From assembly GCA_030159075.1 (NCBI GenBank), contig BROG01000809.1, forward strand, positions 186,001 through 250,000: a stretch of DNA of 64,000 bases. The letters are read 5' to 3'. Source of the stretch: Atrina japonica (lineage: Eukaryota > Mollusca > Bivalvia > Pterioida > Pinnidae). The translations under genes and the position numbers were made by a program. Position 1 is the first letter of the stretch. Each line of letters begins with the position of its first letter. Shown one piece after another: positions 38,754-52,229 of the stretch. The notes beneath the pieces were generated by a model. It was not told where the DNA came from and did not search any database. It saw only the letters and a list, made by a program, of their open reading frames with translations.

Positions 38754-40780
38754 TATAATTGATTTGAAAATAAAATGTTTATTGAAAGAAAATATAACTT
38801 CCTTAAAATCATGAGAAGTGGACGGTGAGCAAACATCAATTTGCTTTCTGGACTCTGTGTTCTTCAATTTTTAAGGAACATTCATCAAACTTCACACAAT
38901 GATTTTCCATAGTCAAAGGATTATTGCTATTGATTTTGGGGTCCAAGGTCAAGGTCATATCGACATGAAATTAAGCATATTGCATATTTGAAGGGATGCA
39001 GTTATGTTTAACATTCTATTTTGAGAAAATGGTTTTCAAATTTTTTGAGTTTACCAGACAGAACATTCATCAAAGATTAGATTTACAAACAGATATGTAT
39101 GGGTTAACACGATATTATAGAAAATGTGAGGTAAAAATTATGGGTTAACTGATTTTCCCCTTAGGATCAATGTTATTTACGGCCTATATAGGGGATGTTT
39201 TGTACAAGCCATAGTTAATTATCGGTGTTGTGAACATTTGTTTAATTGTGAATTTCTAGAAGCAAAATATAGTAACAATATATTTGTTAAAATAAAAAAG
39301 TTGATACCTTAAGACTTAAATTACAGAACCAGTCAACCATCTAAGAGCAAGACTTTAGTCATGGAAGAAATGTATTTTTAAAAGAATTGTCATAAAGACG
39401 TAGATGAGAAATCTAGGTTGTTTTTGTTTTTTATTAAAAAAAATTTTTTCACTCCGAATTTTCTTTTGAAATTTGAAAAAAAGAAGAATATATGCACTAA
39501 TTATCCTCAGGACAACACTTATGGAATTATAACAATTGCCAAAACACTTGGCACAAATGATGCTGCATTATCAAGACCATTTCGTCTGCAGGAACATTGC
39601 CGTAGAGTATCCACCTGCTCAACTAATTAAATGCATTACTTACGAGTGCCAACAGGAAATGGCTCATTCTTTGGTAGATACTGACAATATTTGATACAGT
39701 AAATAAAATAAAATTTTATTCTTTTGATATTGGTTTAAATTCATGAATATTTCTGAATTAAATGTATAATTTCGAGCTTAGCTTTATTCAAATCAAAACC
39801 CATGGTAAATACACATGTTGGATGTACATGTCTAAAACCAATGACCAGTAAATCTAAATGATAAAAAATTTGTTATGTTTTGCTTCAGAAATGAGGTATT
39901 TATTTGAAATGAAATTATGTTTCAAACAGACGATCTGGCCAAATAGAATAAACTTGATAGTGGACCTTGTGTACTTCCTTTCCAGGAAGATTCAACAAAA
40001 TCCCTTCAGCAGTTCTGAAGAAGATGCCAATAGAGTGAAAAATTAACCATCCCCCCCCACCCCCCCCCTCTTTCATTTTTGCAGTCTTAAAAAAAGTAAT
40101 AAAAAATATTAAATTTTAGCAAAATTCTTTCAGGAAACCCTTTCTCTAGCAAAACACAGTATGAATATGAAAATGAAAAAATATGAAAAGTTAATGAGCG
40201 GACGCTGGAGCCTTTGGCTAATAATAAAGAAATAAGAAAGTTTTGTTTTAGAAATGAAAAAGCTAAGTTGATCTAATTACAAAACTTGTTTACAAAATAC
40301 AGTTATATTCAAATAGAAATTGTAATGCAGAAAACTGAGCATAAAAAGTGAACAGAAACATACCACTTTATATTGCTTCTTGTATAAAATCACGATTTTT
40401 TCTGTTCATGGTATCCAAACTGATAATCAAAGTAATATATAATAAATTTGCTATATGCACTATTTCTGCCATGTTAGTTGTGTATATGGTATAATTTCTA
40501 TGTTTACAAAATGGCATTACATTTAAACGAAAATTGAAAACGGAATTATTTACAGTTTGACTCATATGGGACATACTTTATAAAGTTTATGAGTTTATAT
40601 TAGTGGAAAAGACATTCCAATATGATAGTCAACTAACCAGTAACCGTGTCTGACATTTAGTGGCTCTTGGACGTCTATGCTAAAGTGAGGGACTTGTTCC
40701 CAAGTTCATCATCGTTTTTCATTATTTATGAATACATGTAGAACCAAAATTGTTATACATATATGTCATGGAACCTAGCA
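38754..40780. other. intron sequence with a diverged mollusc repeat
   Basis: 38850-39050 holds 'AACATTCATCAAACTTCACA' and 'GGTCAAGGTCA', a phrase common in mollusc interspersed repeats. The rest, including short frames near 39418 and 39858, shows no recognisable protein, splice context or RNA. Confidence 0.45.
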
Positions 40781-40789
40781 GTAAAAAAA

Positions 40790-41010
40790 ACAGGATTACC
40801 CTACTGACGTCCCTATTCCCTGACATTCCTATTCTTCATCTACTTTCAAACCTTATAATCCTCAGTATTTATATACTGGTAAAATCCAAATTAGTCCTTT
40901 CTGAAAAATAGGGGTAACAAGAATTGTTTAGGACAGACGGACGGACGACAGATGGACCACAAATGCAGGGCCATATGAATAGCCCACCATCTATTGATGG
41001 TGGGCTAAAA
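40790..41010 (+). mobile_element. Helentron/pearl-like 3' end with terminal hairpin
   Basis: 'CAAGAATTGTTTAGGACAGA' leads into a short ACGG tract at 40932-40950 and ends in a hairpin near 40980-41007 ('TAGCCCACCATC' pairs with 'GATGGTGGGCTA' around TATT). The layout matches the 3' terminus of Helitron-like non-autonomous elements in molluscs. Confidence 0.65.
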
Positions 41011-42121
41011 AAGTAAGATATACAATAATACAATGTAATACTTTCAATACATTTAAATATTGTTGATTACAATTGACTAATTACTGTTAGTTTAAAGCAA
41101 TATGAGCTGTTGTAGATGAAAAACTTTACATGTCCATTTTATGTGATATTCTATCTCATATATATTCGAAAGTGACCATCTGGTTGTTAGAATAACAAAT
41201 GCAAGTTAAAAAATTGCAACAATCTAGCCAAAGGTAACCTGTAATATCAGTTACCTTTTGTCCGCAATACTTTGAGCATTGCAAATTAACTTTTGGTAAT
41301 ATTTTACAAAGATTACCGAGTGACCAATAAACATGTGCTATTAATATAAATTCTATTCTTATTACCCTTTGCATTCATTTTCGTACATTATCATTTCATA
41401 CCTAAATCTTGCAAAGTTTGTCTTTTTCGTTGTTTCAGAACATTCGTTTCTGAAATTGTCCACGTGTCAGGTATATTGAGTGATCTCAACCCATTTTTAA
41501 CTCATTCCATTGCTTATTCGGCTTTATCATTCTTGCCACATATGATCATAAACTGCCTAATTCCACAGGACATGGTGTCATGATTGTAAAACATGAGGTA
41601 CACATGCATTTCATAGTTATATTGTTTTGATTTTGTCAACGTTCAGGGTAACATTAAAGATCTGAAAAATTTCTTTCAGTGACCTGATATATTTATTTAT
41701 ATATTTATCCAATTTTCTTCAGGTATTGAAATTCGCATTGAAAAGCATATATTGTACATAATACATGCACGTTCCAATAAATATCATGTCCTGTATTTTA
41801 AAAATAAAATAGAAAACATATAGAAGGCAGACTTTAACATAGTCCGAGCCCGTAAAGGACCAAGATACCCTGACTGAATTACAAAGTACATTTACATTTG
41901 ATATGGCAAAAGAGTTTATCTGAAAGGTCATTGCATACCGAAATACAGCTGAATTTTTTAATGTACGGAAAAAATTTAAATTTTAATAAAACAAAGAACT
42001 TTGAAAAGAAGATCATTTACAACGTTTTCTGTGTTTGATAATGTATTTGAACACACATTTTATCATATTTTGGACTATATGTAAGGGGCAAAATTAATCA
42101 TTGTGACAGCTTATATCACTT

Positions 42122-43207
42122 TAAAGCTGTCATCTTAACTTTTAAACAAGTTTTGAATTTGCAAAAAAGAAATTATAATGTTTTTGAAACATCCCCAATT
42201 TATTATTCCATGGGCAGACATTTTTGTTAATGTTATAAATAGAAATTGGCTCGCAATTAAGCTATAAAAGGTGAGGCCACAGAACGACTGTTATTTCATA
42301 CCTGTACTGCCATAGTAAAACAATGGACAGATGACATGTAATCAAAACATACACTTTACTCAAATCATAAACATTCCGCATTAATCTTTACATCATTGAC
42401 TTCAATAAAGACATGTTATAAATGGATTTAATAATTAGTTTTAAAATCATTATTTTAGTATCTGTAAAATAATATGCATTTTGAATGTAAAAATAAATAA
42501 AATCCAACCAGTAATCTGCACCCTTTCGTTATGTTGTTTACATAGTGTCACACATTCTGGTGAACTCAGTAAAGTGAGCAGTTGGGTTGTGCGCACTTGA
42601 CCACAATCAAGGTACCCCTTCTCATATTTTTCCAAAGATGACAACAAATGAACGTTATAAGAGACTTGGCTGTGAAACATTGCTATCAAATTTTTCGAAA
42701 TGGATGCAAGTGGTCCTGTAAAACAAGCTGAATGTTCGAATATATTTTTCCAAGTTGACCTTGGTCTAACTTGTCTTAGATCTGTTATTTTGGAAGTGAG
42801 GCCATTCATATCATAACAGATGGTCTTGAGCTCCTGTTTGTTTATAATTTTATGGTTTTCCCATGGGGAATTTGGAATTATGTGTGATATTTTCATGTTT
42901 AAACTGATTAATTACATGCTTGTGAATTGTATATTAGTCGGCTAAATGAACTTTGTTGATATCAATATTTATTTTTGACATGTAGGTGAGTTATACTCAA
43001 ACAAATTACTTCACATGTTTGTTCTGTGATGATGACGATTGATTTTGCAAACTCACCTTTTATATCGGTTGTGGGGGGCTTGATTCTGTTCAGAAAACTG
43101 AACAAATATGGTGACCAATAGAAGTAAAACACTGGGGATGTTTGAAAATCATTATCATTTTTTTATTTGATTAAAATTGTTTAAAAGTTGAGATGACAGC
43201 TTGAAGT
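42122..43207. mobile_element. 1.09-kb element with long (about 155 bp) degenerate inverted arms
   Basis: The left arm 42122-42276 and right arm 43051-43207 are reverse complements with small gaps. The best block is 'AAGCTGTCATCTTAACTTTT' against the right-arm complement 'AAGCTGTCATCTCAACTTTT', then 'AAACATCCCCA', then 'TATAAAAGGTGAG' at both inner ends. A 148-codon minus frame lies between the arms. Confidence 0.75.
42450..42896 (-). CDS. unrecognised 148-codon frame inside the inverted-arm element
   Basis: An ATG-started frame at 42896 runs 148 codons to 42450. The product has no family I recognise. It contains WENHKIINKQELK, three or four cysteines in the second half and a hydrophobic C-terminus (WILFIFTF). 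It lies exactly between the inverted arms of the 42122-43207 element, so it is more likely element-borne than host. It could also be a chance frame. An early resemblance of INKQELK to AASDH is rejected elsewhere. Confidence 0.25.
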   Translation of the reverse strand: MKISHIIPNSPWENHKIINKQELKTICYDMNGLTSKITDLRQVRPRSTWKNIFEHSACFTGPLASISKNLIAMFHSQVSYNVHLLSSLEKYEKGYLDCGQVRTTQLLTLLSSPECVTLCKQHNERVQITGWILFIFTFKMHIILQILK

Positions 43208-44980
43208 TTAATCTTGGTGCATTTGTATAGCTCTACATGTAAAATGTGTTCTTTTTTTTTGTAGTTGTTATGGTTTGGGGGTTCCTCCTTTTGCTCGAAT
43301 ACATCTCTCTCTCTCTCTCTCTCTCTCTTATTTGGTCAGTCATACATATGAAATCCTCATACTCCCTAGCCAGGTGGAGTTGTATGGTTGGTGTAAAATC
43401 CAGGCCAAAATATCATAATAAAATATTACAAAAAAAAAATCTAAGTACTGAAAGCACTGATATGAGTTGATGGCAATCCTAAGTTTTAATGAGGTATAAT
43501 ATACTCAGTATACTGAATACTTTTTAATTCGGTAAAATTAGGTTTTACACAAAAGTAACTAAAAATAAAGTCAAACATTTGGCCTAATGTAAGTACTGAT
43601 GGCTTATATATTATGCAACAAACTACATAGATCAGCAATATGATTATAAAATCTTGTGCTTGTAAACAACACGCTATTCAACCTATCAGTAGCCTTAAAT
43701 CTCTAGGTCAATATGTGTACATGTAAAACATTTTCTTAACTTCAAAGACTGCTGCAAGTTTCTCATCAGTTAAGACCACCTGAATGAGAAATGACGCAAC
43801 TTATATGTCCAACTTCACAGACAGGTCTTACCCATACACAGAGAGGGAAAGGTGACCGAAACTAATTTACATATTTATTGTGTGAAAGATTTTTTAACAG
43901 TCCAGTCTATCACTTTCAATGCCAATTCTATCAGAAAAGTATAAAAGTGAAAAATAAAAGTCCATTCTAAAGCAAATTTATAATATCTTAAAATTTACAA
44001 AGGATGCCAAACTGACCTTTAACAGCATATATTTCAAAATGTCTTGTAGACCTATATTTTTCAGTGCATTTTTACTATATCATCGTCTATTTAAAAACCA
44101 AAAATATATGAATAAAAGTGTGATTTGGAAATATCATTCTTGAAGTTGAGTTTATGTTTAATTTTGTGACAATATAATGTGTTATTAATCCCATACTGCA
44201 ACATGTGCTTTGACATGTTCCAAATAAACAACTTAGCATAACATAACTACATTGATGTTCCATCAACTCGTAAAAATGATCTTTTTATAATGTCAGGAAC
44301 ATGATTTATTTTCGTCCAAAGAGGAGCAATGATGGATATTCCCGGTGCGGCGAAGCTGTGAAACGTTAGGTATTGACCGCATTCATACTCAAATTCTGAT
44401 GTACTCTACATAAGGCAACAAATTTTGGCGCCCACCATCGAACACTCTTCATTTGATCTATAACAGACTGTCCTTTTCTCTTATATTGTCACTCAACAGT
44501 GAATTTGAACAAAAACCTAAATATCTGTCAAATGCTTTCTCACAAGATAATAACAATACCAAATATAAACTGCTATAATCCAAGACAGCTTAACTATACC
44601 TGTCAACTTCTCAAAGTAAAAATGTTGGTCGTGACCTGCATGTAGTAAAACAAACATTACACATAAAAATCTATCTCGTTGGGCCCTCATTTGATATCAA
44701 ATGTAGCAAAGTGTATATTTCAGGGATGTGGGAGTACGCCCACATACATTACTGAATGTGTTTTCCCATAACAATCAATAATATATATGGTTAAACAAAG
44801 TAAACGCTTTTTAACTTATAAGTAAAAATATATAAATTTCAAGGGGTCGGAAAGGAAACCCTGTTTGACCCAGTGATCATACACCAATAAATGTGTTTAC
44901 CCAAAACAAATAAGAAATACATGGCTCAATAGTAAACGATGTAAATGATTTTCAAGAAATACATAATAAACTTTAATAAA
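43208..44980. other. intron sequence, CT tract at 43303-43328
   Basis: AT-rich without supported genes. (CT)n at 43303-43328 is the only simple repeat. Sequence near 44640-44980 may be the non-repetitive left flank of the 155-bp array. Confidence 0.45.
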
Positions 44981-45444
44981 GTTCCACTTGGCAGCCATTG
45001 TGTGATCCGATCCGCCTGAAAATGTACACTGCACAACTAAACATCAAGGAAAACCTATCTGTCAAATTTCATAAAGATCCCTTCAGTTCTTTCTGAGAAA
45101 TAGTGATAACAAACTTAAATTGTCAAAATCCAAGATGGCTGCCTGGCAGCCATTTTGTTAACAGATCTGCCTGAAAATGTACACTACACAACTAAACCTA
45201 AAAGAGAACCCATTTGTCAAATTTCATAAAGATCACTTCAGGACTTTCAGAGAAATAGCGATAACAAATTTTAATTATCAAATAAAAGATGACTGCCTGG
45301 CAGCCATTTTGTGATTCCACCCGCCTGAAAATCTACACTGCACAACTAGACCTCAAGGAGACGTTGTATGTCAAATTTCATACATACCGCTTCAGTACTT
45401 TCTGATCTTATCTGATCTGCCTGAGAATGTACACTGCACAACTA

Positions 45445-45718
45445 GATTTATTTATTTATTTATTGTTGTTTAACGTCCCACTCAAGAATATTTCACTCAT
45501 ATGGAGACGTCACCAAATGCCGGTGATGGGCTTCAAATTTTGGCCTATGCTCGGCACTTACGGCCATTGAGCAGTGAGGGGTTCTTCAACGTGCCGACAC
45601 CTACTGTGACACTGGACCTCCAGTTTTTACTGTCTCATCAGAAAGACGGGAAACCAACCTGTCGCCGGCGGGACTCGAACTCACGAACTCACGATCCAGA
45701 GTTGAGCCCGCTACCGAT
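45445..45718 (-). mobile_element. tRNA-derived SINE with target-site duplication
   Basis: It is flanked by TGCACAACTA at 45435-45444 and 45719-45728. On the minus strand the head carries a B box (GAGTTCGAGTCCC) and an A-box-like GGTAGCGGGCTC. A body with 'CCGTAAGTGCCGAGCATAGG' and 'GGTGACGTCTCCATATGAGT' follows, and then 'GTGGGACGTTAAACAAC' with an AAAT tail. This is a widespread mollusc SINE; the family name (possibly the V-SINE-like RUDI group) is not asserted. It landed inside the 155-bp array. Confidence 0.9.
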
Positions 45719-48700
45719 TGCACAACTACACCTCAAGGAAATTTCATAAAGATCTCTTTAGGACTTTCAGAGAGATAGTAATAACAAACTTTAATTGTCA
45801 AAAACCAAGATGGCCAGCTGGCAGCCATTTTGTGATTCGACCTGCCTGAAAATGTAATCTGCACAAATAGACCTCAAGGAAAAATTATACGTCAAATTTC
45901 ATAATCCCTTCATACTTTCTAAGAAATAGCGATAACAAACTTTAATTGTCAAAATACAAGATGGCCGCCCAGCAACCATTTTGTTATCTAATCTGCCCGA
46001 AAATGTAAACTGAACAACTAGACCTCAAGTAGAACCTGTATGTCAAATTTAATAAAGATCCTTTCTGGATCTTCTGAGAAATAGCGATGATGGCCACTGC
46101 AGAACTGGACCTCAAGGAAAGATCCCTTCAGTACTATCAGAGAAGTAGTGATAACAAATTTTAATTGTAAAAAATCAAGATGGTCGCCTAGCAGCAATTT
46201 TGTGATTTGCTCCACCTAAAAATCTACACTGCACAACTAGACCTCAAGTAGAATCTATATGTCATATTTCATAAATACAGCTTTAGCACTTTCTGAGAAA
46301 TAGCGATAACAAACTTTAATTGTCAAAATCCAAGATAGCTGCCTAGCCGTCATTTTGTTATCTGATCTGCCTAAAAATGTACACTGCACAACAAGACCTC
46401 AAGGGGAACCTATATGTCAAATTTCATAAAGATCCCTTCAGTATTTTCTGAGAAATGGCAGTAACAATCTTTCTTCAAAACCCAAGATGGCCGTCTAGCA
46501 GCCATTTTGTTATCTGATCTGCCTGAAAACATAACTACACCTCAAGAAGAACCTATATGTCAAATTTCATAAAGAACGCTTATGGACTTTTAGAGAAATA
46601 GCAATAACAATATTTAATTGTCAAAATCCAAGATAGCCAGCTTGCAGCAATTTTGTGATTCCATCCGCCTGAAAATGTAAACTGCACAACTACACCCCAA
46701 GGACACGTTGTATGTCAAATTTCAAATTAATTGTAAAAATACAAGATGGCCACTTAGCATTCATTTTGTTATCCGATCCACCTGAAAATGTGCAATACTC
46801 AATAAGACTTCAAGCAGAACCTATATGTCAAATTTTATAAAGATCCATTCTAGATCTTCTGACAAATAGCAATAAAAAAAAGATTAATTGTCAATATCCA
46901 AGATGGCCATCTGGCAGCGATTTTGTGATCCGACCTGCCTGAAAATGTTCACTGTATGACTTCACCTCAAGGAGAATCTACATGTATATGTCAAATTACA
47001 TAATGATCCATTCTGGACATTCAGAAATATAGCTATAACAAACTTTAATTGTCAGAATCCAAGATGGCCTCCAGTCAGCCATTTTGTGATCTGACCCACC
47101 TGAAAATGTACACTGCATAACAAGACCTCAAGCAGAATCTATATGTGAAATTTCCCATCAGCATTTTCTGAGAAACAGCGATAACAAACTTTAATTGTCC
47201 AAATCAAAAATGGCTAGCTGGCTGCCATTTTTCTGATCCATGATCCGACCCAACTAACAATGTACACTGCATAACAATACCTCAAGGAGACGTATGTCAA
47301 ATTTGATAAAGATCTCTTCAGTACTTTCTGAGAATAGCAGTAACAAACTTTGTTCAAAACCAAAATGGCCATCTTGCAGCCATTTTGTTATCTAATCTGC
47401 CTGAAAATGTTCACCGTATGACTACACCTCAAAGAGAATCTATATGTCAAATTACATAACGATCCATAAGTAATGCATAAGTAAAACCTCAAGGAGAACC
47501 GATATGTCAAATTTCATAAAGATCTCTTATGGACTTTCAGAGAAATAGCGATAACAATCTTTAATTGTCAAAATCCAAGATGGCCAGCTGGCAGCCATTT
47601 TCTGATTCGACTCGCCTGAAAATGTACACTGTACAACTAGACCTCAAGGACATGTTGTATGTCAAATTTCATAAAAATCCCTTTAGGACTTTCAGAGAAA
47701 TAGTGATAACAAACTGTAAGATGGCTGCCTGGCAGCCATTTTGTGATTCCACCCACCAGAAAATGTACACTGCACACCAACACCTCAAGGAAAAAATTTC
47801 ATAAAGATCACTTCAGTACTTTCTGAGAAATAGCATAACAAACTTGAATTGTCAAAATCCAAGATGGCCACCTAGCAGCCATTTGATATCTAATCTGCCT
47901 GAAAATGTACACTGCACAACTAAACCTTAACGGGAACCTAAATGTCAAATTATATAAAGATCCCTTCAGTACTGTCTGAGAAATAGCGATAACAAACTTT
48001 AATTGTCAAAATCCAAGATGGCAACCTGGCAGCCATTTTGACTGAAAATGTACACTGTACAACTAGACTCAAGGAGAACCTATCTGTCAAATTTCATAAA
48101 GACCCTTAATTGTCAAATCCAAGATGACCACCTGGCAGCCATTTTGTGATCCGATCCACCTGAAAATGTACACTGTATAACAAAACCTCAAGGAGAAGCT
48201 GTATTTCAAATTTCATAAAGATTCCTTTAGTACTTTCTGAGAAATAGTGATAACAAACTTTAATTGTCAAAATCCAAGATGGCCTCAAGGCAGCAATTTT
48301 GTGATCCAACCAGCCTGAAAATCAAAATCAAAACTAGACCTCAATAAAAATCCTTATGTAAAATTTCATAAAGATCCCTTATGGACTTTCAGAGAAATAG
48401 CAATAACAATCTTTAATTGTGATTCCACCCATCTGAAAATGTACACTGCACAATTAGACCTCAAGGAGATGTTGTTTGTCAAATTTCATAAAGATCCCTT
48501 CAGTACTTTTTGAGAAATAGCTATAATAAACTTTAATTGTCAAAATCCAAGATTGCTGCTTGGCATTCATTTTGTTATCTGATCCGGCTGAAAATGAACA
48601 ATACACAACAAGACTTCAAGGAGAACCTGTAAAATTTCATAAAGATCAATTCTAGACCTTCAGACAAATAGCGATAAAAATATAACCTTAATTGTCAATA

Positions 48701-49422
48701 TCCAAGGTGGCCATCTGGCAGCCATTTTGTGATCCGACCTGCCTGAAAATGTACACTGTATGACTACACCTCAAGGAGAACCTATATGTCAAATTTCATA
48801 ATGATCCCTTCTGGACATTCAGAAAAGTAGGGATAACAAACTTTAATTGTCAGAATCCAATATGGCCTACAGTCTTACATTTTGTAGTCCGACCCACCTG
48901 GAAATGTACACTGCATAACAAAACTTCAAGGAGATGATGTATGTCAAATTTCATAAAGATCTCTTTAGTATTTTCTGAGAAATAGCGGTAACAAACTTTG
49001 TTCAAAATCCAAGATGGCTGCTTCCATCCATTTTGTGATCTGATCTGCCTGAAAATGTACACTGCGCATTATCACCTCAAGGAAAACCTATATGTCAAAT
49101 TACATAAAGATCCATTCAGCACTTTTTGAGAAACAGCGATAACAATCTTAAATTGTCCGAATCGAAATTGGCCGCCTGGTAGCCATTTTGTGATCCGACC
49201 CACCAAAAAATGTACACTGCACAGTCAAGGAGACCATGTTAAATTTCATAAAGATTCCTTAAGTTTTTTCTGAGAAATAGCAATAAAAAACTGGTCAAAA
49301 TGGTCAAAATCCAATATGGCTGCCTGGCAGACATTTTGTGATCCAATCTGTCTGAAAATGTACATTGCACAACTAGACCTCAAGGAGAACCTATATGTCA
49401 AATTTCATAAAGATAACTTCTG

Positions 49423-50490
49423 CAGCCCTTTTCACAAAATACCTAAAGATAACTTTTACTCTTAAGAGTAAAATTAAGATTGTTATGGTTTTCATGAAAA
49501 ATCTTAAGTGAATCTTTAGATAAAAATTTGTCGTAACTTTAAGAGAGCTATCACCCACAATTAACAAAATTTTTTACTCTTAAGATTTTATCAATATAAT
49601 TGTAAGTGTCTCCATAGAAAAAAAAGATGAATTTAATATGTTGTTTGATATGATTAACAGAATAGTTATTTGCAGAGAACATATACTTCACAATAGAATC
49701 TGAGTATAGATCTACAATAAATTTATCCATAAATTTTAAACCTAAAACATGTTCACTGAGGCTTGTATTCTAAAAAAATTAAGTATAACTGTGTACCTAA
49801 ATGGATATGTAAAATAAATGTAAAATAGAAATTTATGAAATACAATTAGATCTAAAAACATAAACCCACGACATTGTATAAATAATTTACTACTGGTTAT
49901 TTCACAAAGAAAATACTGTTTATATTGTGAACAATTTTAAATTGATAGACTAAATAAAGTTCAATGATAAATCTAAAATTTAAAAATTTGAAAGTGAACA
50001 CATGACAGTATGAATATCTAAAATGCAAACATGAAGCCTACACAACATACACATTTATATCACGAAATAGAATTTAAAATGTTAATATACTATATAATTT
50101 ACTAATGTCGTATAGATCTAGATAACATACATGTAAAACACAAACAAATACACTAGTATTGTGTAATTTCAAAAGGCTGGAGTAAAATACAAGTAGAGCT
50201 TTGTGAAACTTTATTTAATCATTATTCAAACTTAATTGAATTTCATTTACATCCAAATATTTGTCTTTTCTGGATTATATTCAGTGCAAATACATCAACT
50301 AAAATGCATGTGACGCCTTACAGGAAATATTGTATTGCATGTAAATCGAAAGTGAAATGTCATGGCTATGCTTACTTTAATCGTAAGAGAAAAACTTAAG
50401 AGAAAATTAATTTTCAGACAGCTTTTCTGAAAACGATACTTGTAAGATTCTATCCTAACAATAATCTTCAGATTTTTGTGAAAACAGCTG
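49423..50490. mobile_element. 1068-bp TIR element inside the 155-bp array
   Basis: Left end 'CAGCCCTTTTCACAAAATAC'. The right end reverse-complements to 'CAGCTGTTTTCACAAAAATC'. The array sequence resumes directly ('GGATCTTCTGAGAAATAGCG'), so the ends are secure. CTG on each side (49420-49422 and 50491-50493) may be a 3-bp duplication. The interior has 'TTAACTCTTAAGAT'-like words near both ends and no convincing gene. Confidence 0.75.
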
Positions 50491-52229
50491 CTGGATCTTC
50501 TGAGAAATAGCGATGAAAAAATCCTAATTGTCAAAATCAAAGATGGCCACAACAGCCTATTTTGTGATCCGACCAATCTGAAAATGTACACTATAGAACT
50601 AGACCTCAAAGAGAACCTGTATTTCAAATTTCATAAAGATCCATTCTAGACCTCAGAAATAGCAATAACAACCTTTAATTGTCAAAATCCAAGATGGCTG
50701 CCTGCCAGCTATTTTGTGATCCAACCTACCTGAAAATGTACACTGTACAACTAGATCTCAATGAGAACATATAACTCTAATTTGATAAAGATCCCTTTTG
50801 GATCTTCTGAGAAATAGCAATAAAAAAACCTTAATTGTCAATATCCAAGATGGGCACCTGGCAGCCATTTTGTGATCCGACCCACCTGAAAATGTACACA
50901 CCAGAACTAGACCTCAATGAAGACATGATATTTCAAATTTCATAAAGATTCCTTCAGTACTGTCTGAGAAATAGGGATAACAAACTTTAATTGTCAAAAT
51001 CCAAGATGGCTGCCGAGCAGCCATTTTGTTATCTAATCTGTAGCTGCACAACTATATCTCAAGGGGAACCTTTATATTAAATTTCATAAAAATCCCTTCT
51101 GGACCTTCAAAGAAATAGCGATAACAAATTAAATAGTCAAAATCCAAGATGGCCACTTGGCAGTATTTTGTGACCCGATCCGTCTGAAAATATACACTGC
51201 ACAGCTAGACCTCAAGGAAAACCTATATGTCAAATTTCATAAAGATCCCTTATGGACTTTCTGAGAAATAGCAATAACAAACTTTAATTGTCAAAATTCA
51301 AGATGGCTGCCTAGCACCCATTTTGTGATTCGACCTGCCTGAAAATGTACACTGCACAACTAAACTTTAAGGGGAAACTATATGTCAAATTTCATGTAGA
51401 TCCCTTCAGTACTTTCTGAGAAATAGCGATAACAAACTTTAATGGTCAAAATCCAAATTGGCCACCTGGCACCCATTTTGTGATCCAATCCGTCGGAAAA
51501 TGTACATGGTACAATTAAACCTCAAGCAGAACCTATTTGTCAAATTTAATAAAGATCCCTTCTAGAATTTCTGAGAAATAGCTATCAAAAAACCTTAAAT
51601 GTCAATATCCAAGATGGCCACCTGGCAGTAATTTTGTGATCCGACCCACCTGAAAATGTACAAACCAGAACTAAACCTCAAGGAGAAGCTGTATTTCAAA
51701 TTTCATAAAGATCCCTTCTGCACTTTCTGAGAAATAGCGATGACAAACTTTAATTGTCAAAATCCAAGATGGCTGCCAAGCAGCCATTTTGTTATCTAAT
51801 CTGTCTGAAAATGTACCCTGCACAACTATACCTCAAGGGGAACCTTTATGTCCAATTTCATAAAGATCCCTTCAGGAATTTCAAAGAAATAGTCATAACA
51901 AACTTTAACAGTCAAAATCCAAGATTGCCAATTGGTGGCCATTTTGTGATCCGATCTGCCTGAAAATGGACACACTGCATAGCTAGACCTCAAGGAGAAC
52001 CCATATGTCAAATTTCATAAAGATCCCTTTAGTACTGAGAAATAGCCATAACAAACTTTTATTTCTAAAATCCAAAATGGCCACCTGGCAGCCATTTGTG
52101 ATCCGATCCACCTTAAAATCTACACTGCACAACTAGACCTTACATAGAACCTATATGTAAAATTTCTTGAAGATCCCTTCAGTGCTTTCTGACAAATAGC
52201 TATACAAGAATTGTTTAAGGACGGACCAT

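Larger units (their letters stand above)
44985..52215 (+). repeat. 155-bp tandem array, about 38 copies (pearl/Helentron-associated type)
   Basis: The unit landmarks are 'CCAAGATGGCTGCCTGGCAG', 'CCATTTTGTGATCCGACC', 'CCTGAAAATGTACACTGCAC', 'TATGTCAAATTTCATAAAGA' and 'TTCTGAGAAATAGCGATAAC'. The consensus unit counts to 155 bp. Copies are diverged, with several half-units. A SINE (45445-45718) and a TIR element (49423-50490) interrupt it. The right edge, 'ACAAGAATTGTTTAAGGACG', matches the lead-in of the Helentron-like end at 40905, which suggests the same broad family. Frames such as 47565-47804 are repeat artefacts. Confidence 0.9.

Noticed and set aside
42450..42896. Possible AASDH exon (INKQELK after a histidine-lysine, STWKN before the carrier domain)
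   Set aside because: There is no AG acceptor in phase with the G of NHG and no donor after WKN. The exon at 31083-31195 fits both neighbours exactly in phase and in motif.
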